The notes under the pieces are model-generated. The model worked only from the letters and a program-made list of their open reading frames with translations. It had not been told where the DNA came from and made no database searches. This document shows positions 13,966 to 17,169 of a stretch of DNA of 17,169 nucleotides, in pieces. The position numbers and the translations under genes are program-made. The stretch is from CAIVAT01 sp037141055 (lineage in GTDB: Bacteria > Bacteroidota > Bacteroidia > Bacteroidales > FEN-979). Location: positions 1 through 17,169 of the forward strand of contig JBAXDH010000080.1 in the NCBI GenBank assembly GCA_037141055.1, given 5' to 3'. The stretch's first letter is position 1; every line of letters starts with the position of its first letter.

Positions 13966-14940
13966 ATGCATTCCATAAAATCACTCCACGAAAGGGTCAA
14001 TAAAGCATTTTCAAAGACCCTCTTCAGCCGCGAACCGGAACAACTTTATCAGCCGATAGCCTACACCCTCGACCTGGGGGGAAAGCGGTTGCGCCCTGTA
14101 CTGGTTCTGATGGCCTGCGATATCTTCGGCGGTGAACTTGAAAAGGCGGTATATCCAGCCATGGGTGTTGAGATCTTCCATAATTTCACACTCCTCCACG
14201 ATGACATCATGGACAACGCACCGCTGCGCCGCGGGAATAAAACAGTTCATCAAAAGTGGGACACCAATACCGCCATCCTTTCGGGAGACACCATGTTTGT
14301 GGTTGCCTACGAGCATGTTGCCAAAACCGACCCGGCATTGTTGCCACAGGTGCTCAACCTGTTTAACGATACCGCCCGCAAAGTTTGTGAAGGGCAGCAA
14401 TATGACATGAATTTTGAAACCCAGGCGGATGTAACCATCTCCGATTATATGATGATGATCAGGCTGAAAACGGCAGTGCTTATCGCCTGCAGCCTGAAGC
14501 TGGGCGCCATCATTGCACATGCCAACCCGGCGGATGCTGAAAGAATATACGAGCTTGGGATCGAGCTCGGACTTGCTTTCCAACTCCAGGACGATTTTCT
14601 AGATGCATTCGGAGATACCGGCAAATTCGGCAAAACGATCGGCGGCGACATTGCGACAAATAAAAAGACCTACCTGCTTCTCAAGGCATTTGAGTCAGCC
14701 AGGGGAGACACGCTTATCAAACTGACAAACTTCTTCTTCGATAAAGATATCCCCGCAAAGCAAAAAACAGAGGGCGTTTTAGAAATATACCGCGAATTGG
14801 CAATCGACAAAATCACACGCCAGAAAATTGAATACCATCACGGGAAGGCTATGGAAATCCTGCAATCTTTTCACTTTGACACGGAAATTACGAGTGAGCT
14901 GGAGGAACTGATGCAGGAGATGTTAGGCAGGGAGCGGTAA
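13966..14940 (+). CDS. Polyprenyl (geranylgeranyl/farnesyl-type) diphosphate synthase
   Basis: 324 residues with an ATG start. A trans-isoprenyl diphosphate synthase: it condenses isopentenyl diphosphate onto an allylic diphosphate to make linear prenyl chains for quinones, carotenoids or lipid carriers. Motifs are GGKRLRP (38-44, diphosphate binding), the first Asp-rich motif HDDIMDNAPLRRG (78-90; DDxxD at D79, D80, D83 without the two-residue insert of bacterial FPP synthases), RLKTA (166-170), GQQYDM (143-148) and the second Asp-rich motif LQDDFLD (207-213). An aromatic residue (F74) sits five before the first Asp, a position that limits chain length and is typical of C15-C20 products. It lies downstream of rfbA on the same strand and is convergent with the ABC-F gene. 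Confidence 0.94.
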   Translation: MHSIKSLHERVNKAFSKTLFSREPEQLYQPIAYTLDLGGKRLRPVLVLMACDIFGGELEKAVYPAMGVEIFHNFTLLHDDIMDNAPLRRGNKTVHQKWDTNTAILSGDTMFVVAYEHVAKTDPALLPQVLNLFNDTARKVCEGQQYDMNFETQADVTISDYMMMIRLKTAVLIACSLKLGAIIAHANPADAERIYELGIELGLAFQLQDDFLDAFGDTGKFGKTIGGDIATNKKTYLLLKAFESARGDTLIKLTNFFFDKDIPAKQKTEGVLEIYRELAIDKITRQKIEYHHGKAMEILQSFHFDTEITSELEELMQEMLGRER

Positions 14941-14948
14941 ATAAATGC

Positions 14949-14969
14949 GTGAGTGGTGAGTGGTGAGTG
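14949..14969. repeat. Three tandem 7-bp units GTGAGTG in a convergent gap
   Basis: Three exact GTGAGTG units occupy most of the 34-bp gap between the stops of the prenyl synthase and the ABC-F gene, followed by a G-run (14970-14973). I see no hairpin or terminator there. Confidence 0.85.
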
Positions 14970-14974
14970 GGGGA

Positions 14975-16918
14975 TCAGCTTTCCATGATTTCCACTTCAT
15001 AATTGAGTTCCTCCCAGCGTTTCATTTCACGTTCCAGGGAAACTTTCAGATTTTCATATTCCTTGTAGAGGCTTCCATCCTGGATCTGTTCCTGGTATTT
15101 TTCCGGAGAACCCAGCATGCCCTCCTTCACTTTTATCTCGGCTTCAAGCCGCTCAATCGTCGATTCACATTTCACAATCAGGTTCTTTACTTTCCGGATC
15201 TCCTTTTCGTTCTCTTTCCGCTTTTCCCAGTCAATTTTGTTTTTTGAGGCCTGATCGCCGGTGTCAGGGCTTTTTACACTCCTTTGTGCGGCCTCGAGTT
15301 CTTTCAACGACTGAAGCCTCCGCTGTTCCAGGAAATCATAAATATCGCCGATGTACTCCTTCATTACGCCATGGCGGAATTCAAATACGCGGTTGGTCAG
15401 CCCCTGCAGAAAATCACGGTCATGGGACACGATCAGCAAGGTGCCGTTATACTGAAGCAATGCACTCTTCAACACATCCTTCGACCGCATGTCGAGGTGG
15501 TTCGTGGGTTCGTCGAGAATGAGAAGGTTTGCAGGCGTAAGAAGCAGTTTTGCCAGTGAAAGCCTTGATTTTTCACCTCCCGATAGCACTTTCACCTTCT
15601 TTTCTATGTCATCCCCGCTGAATAAAAACCCGCCAAGGATGCCTTTGATCCGGGTGCGGATATCTCCGACAGCAATATCATCAATGGTTTTAAAGACGGT
15701 TTTTTCGGGATCCAGGTAATCACTCTGATTCTGGGCGTAGTAGCCAATGACAATGTTGTGGCCGTATTTGAGTTCCCCGGTATAATCTACCAGCCCGGTG
15801 ATCAGCTTCGACAAGGTCGTCTTTCCTTCTCCGTTCTTGCCGACAAACGCAATGCGGTCATTTTTTATAACGGAAAAATTAAGCGCGTTTAAAACACGTT
15901 TCTGGGGATAATCCTTGGTTAAATTTATTCCTTCCAGGATGATCTTTCCCGAATGGGGAGCCGGCGGGAACCTGAACCGGATTCCGGATTCATCGACCAT
16001 GTCAATCTCTACCAGATCGATCTTGTCGAGAAGTTTGATACGCGACTGCACCTGCTTGGCTTTTGTGGCCTTTGAACGGAACCGTTCAACAAACCGCTCT
16101 ATCTGGCGGATCTGGCGCTGCTGGTTGTTGTGCGTTGCAAGCTGGCTTTCCATGCGCTCTTCACGCATGATTACATATTCAGAATAATTGGCTTTATAAT
16201 CGTAGATCTTGCCCATTGAAATCTCGATCGAGCGACGGGTCACATTATCCAGGAAGGCACGGTCATGCGAAACAAGGACTACCGCGCCTTTGTATGTTTC
16301 CAGAAATTCCTCCAGCCATTGGATCGATTCAATGTCCAGGTGATTGGTCGGCTCATCCAGCAGCATTACATCATGCTGTTGCAGCAGAATTTTCGCAATC
16401 TCCACACGCATCTGCCATCCGCTGCTGAAAGTGGACATGCTCCGTGCAAACTCTTCCCGTTCAAATCCAAGGCCCAGTAACACTTTTTCAATGTTCACAT
16501 GAATCGCCTGGCCGCCAATCATATGATACCGCTCCAGTGCATCAGAATGCCGGCGGATCAGCTTATGATAACTCTCTGATTCATAATCTTCTCGTTCACC
16601 GATCTGTTTCTCATAAACCCCGATCTTCTCTTCCAGCTGAACAACCTCCGCGAAGGCATTCATGGTTTCCTGGAGAACCGTACGTTCACTGATGATCTCC
16701 ATCTCCTGGGGCAAATATCCCACTGAATAACCATCAGGAAGGATCACATCCCCCTCGTCTGCCTTTTGAATTCCCTTGATGATTTTCAACAGCGTAGATT
16801 TCCCCGCACCGTTTTTCCCTACGAGGCCGATGCGGTCTTTGTCATTGATGATGAATGAAACATGGTCGAACAGGGATTCTCCGCTAAACTGAACCGACAG
16901 GTTATTTATAGATATCAT
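14975..16918 (-). CDS. ABC-F family ribosome-associated ATPase
   Basis: 647 residues from the ATG at 16918. A longer frame from a TTG at 16927 is rejected because that TTG is the end of the promoter box. Two ABC domains are present and no membrane segments, the ABC-F layout. Domain 1 has Walker A GKNGAGKST (34-42), signature STFSSGWQMR (162-171) and Walker B LLDEPTNHLD (186-195). A basic, charged linker follows (about 240-305, including RQIRQIERFVERFRSKATKA), the region that reaches into the ribosomal E/P site. Domain 2 has GKNGEGKTT (360-368), VLSGGEKSR (444-452) and LILDEPTNHLD (466-476). The C-terminus (about 525-647) is a charged, probably coiled-coil extension. ABC-F proteins act in the cytoplasm on stalled or initiating ribosomes; a Uup/YfmR-type translation role is likelier than antibiotic resistance, but the subfamily cannot be fixed. 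The first signature has SSGWQ where SGGW or SGGQ is usual. Confidence 0.95.
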   Translation of the reverse strand: MISINNLSVQFSGESLFDHVSFIINDKDRIGLVGKNGAGKSTLLKIIKGIQKADEGDVILPDGYSVGYLPQEMEIISERTVLQETMNAFAEVVQLEEKIGVYEKQIGEREDYESESYHKLIRRHSDALERYHMIGGQAIHVNIEKVLLGLGFEREEFARSMSTFSSGWQMRVEIAKILLQQHDVMLLDEPTNHLDIESIQWLEEFLETYKGAVVLVSHDRAFLDNVTRRSIEISMGKIYDYKANYSEYVIMREERMESQLATHNNQQRQIRQIERFVERFRSKATKAKQVQSRIKLLDKIDLVEIDMVDESGIRFRFPPAPHSGKIILEGINLTKDYPQKRVLNALNFSVIKNDRIAFVGKNGEGKTTLSKLITGLVDYTGELKYGHNIVIGYYAQNQSDYLDPEKTVFKTIDDIAVGDIRTRIKGILGGFLFSGDDIEKKVKVLSGGEKSRLSLAKLLLTPANLLILDEPTNHLDMRSKDVLKSALLQYNGTLLIVSHDRDFLQGLTNRVFEFRHGVMKEYIGDIYDFLEQRRLQSLKELEAAQRSVKSPDTGDQASKNKIDWEKRKENEKEIRKVKNLIVKCESTIERLEAEIKVKEGMLGSPEKYQEQIQDGSLYKEYENLKVSLEREMKRWEELNYEVEIMES

Positions 16919-16924
16919 ACGGTG

Positions 16925-16932
16925 CAAAGATA
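16925..16932 (-). promoter_or_regulatory. -7 promoter box of the ABC-F gene; near-leaderless start
   Basis: Minus-strand TATCTTTG matches TAnnTTTG and is followed by CACCGT and then the ATG at 16918. As with lysC, the transcript start should lie at or within a few bases of the start codon. No clear -33 TTG is seen. Confidence 0.6.
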
Positions 16933-16972
16933 AGAATAGATACGGGATACCCTACCCTAAATCCCTTCGATG

Positions 16973-17169
16973 ACAGGGGGACCCTCCCCTGGGGGGGGGT
17001 GACCCCTCCCGACCTCCCCCGAGGGGACTGACCCCTCCTAACCTCCCCCGCAGGGGGAGGAGTACTCCCCTTCCCCGCCTGGGGAAGGGGCCGGGGGATG
17101 GGGTATGTGCCAATGGACCCCTCCCGACCTCCCCCGCAGGGGGAGGAGTACTCCCCTTCCCCGTCTGGG
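16973..17169. repeat. Cluster of GC-rich two-hairpin REP-like elements, continuing past the window
   Basis: About 200 non-coding bases upstream of the ABC-F promoter. Bases 17031-17083 and 17117-17169 are direct copies 86 bp apart, 50 of 53 identical by my alignment. Each has hairpin A, perfect CCTCCCCC (17042-17049), loop GCA, GGGGGAGG (17053-17060), then AGTACT, then hairpin B, perfect CCCCTTCCCC (17067-17076), loop GCCT, GGGGAAGGGG (17081-17090). A shorter copy starts at 17001, and a degenerate one with a run of nine G (16991-16999) at 16979. The second full copy is cut by the window edge. I see no gene in this stretch. Confidence 0.88.

Noticed and set aside
14011..14583. Minus-strand frame of 190 codons within the prenyl synthase gene
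   Set aside because: Antisense shadow; the plus strand has both Asp-rich motifs in frame.
10577..14940. A new exporter-rfbA-prenyl synthase biosynthetic system
   Set aside because: The genes share a strand and possible envelope roles, but spacing is 56-81 bp, no glycosyltransferase or partner is present, and each is a common housekeeping family; nothing in the sequence ties them together.
16919..16927. TTG start adding three residues to the ABC-F protein
   Set aside because: That TTG forms the end of the TATCTTTG promoter box; the ATG at 16918 gives the normal family start.
16991..16999. Run of nine G as a functional signal
   Set aside because: It lies in a degenerate repeat copy and could be slippage or a sequencing error; no function can be supported.
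16973..17169. CRISPR array or rho-independent terminator
   Set aside because: The 86-bp spaced copies are palindromic GC-rich modules without variable spacers of regular size, and no T-runs follow the stems; a REP-like cluster fits better.

Overview
The window looks like a chromosomal segment of a member of the Bacteroidota, probably an uncultured Bacteroidales/Marinilabiliales-type lineage (the order is a guess). The signs are: a TonB-dependent receptor with an N-terminal carboxypeptidase-regulatory-like domain; a secreted lamin-tail protein ending in a type IX secretion (T9SS) sorting domain; several promoter boxes of the Bacteroidota form TAnnTTTG; little evidence of Shine-Dalgarno sequences; and protein sequences typical of the phylum. 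Gene content is mostly housekeeping. I see no phage, transposase, CRISPR array, toxin-antitoxin pair, defence island, tRNA or rRNA.

Layout. Bases 1-1155 (minus) hold the first 385 residues of a TonB-dependent receptor that runs off the left edge. Upstream of it, on the same strand, is a secreted lamin-tail/T9SS protein (1268-2284). Next is a minus-strand pair, fbp (fructose-1,6-bisphosphatase) and mfd (transcription-repair coupling factor), only 7 bp apart. Divergent from fbp is an aspartate kinase (6872-8170, plus). Convergent with the kinase is a phosphofructokinase whose active-site motifs are of the pyrophosphate-dependent type (8277-9509, minus), preceded on its strand by a SerA-like D-2-hydroxyacid dehydrogenase. 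Divergent from the dehydrogenase is a plus-strand run: an RND/MMPL-type exporter, rfbA/rmlA (dTDP-glucose synthesis) and a short-chain polyprenyl diphosphate synthase. A convergent ABC-F ATPase (14975-16918, minus) follows, and the window ends in a GC-rich palindromic repeat cluster.

Functional links. fbp and the PPi-type phosphofructokinase act at the same fructose-6-P/fructose-1,6-bisP step. Aspartate kinase and the SerA-like enzyme belong to, or resemble enzymes of, amino-acid synthesis. rfbA, the prenyl synthase and the exporter could all serve the cell envelope, but nothing shows them to be one system.

The most distinctive content is non-genic. (i) A two-hairpin REP-like element lies in frame inside the N-terminal coding region of mfd, and related elements form a cluster at 16973-17169. 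(ii) Two intergenic octanucleotide arrays share the pattern TRRCRRRR; one folds into a 28-position hairpin kept intact by G.U pairs only on the lysC-sense RNA. (iii) Both divergent gene pairs have closely packed, apparently interleaved promoters, and two genes appear to have nearly leaderless mRNAs. I did not find a convincing new multi-gene system.
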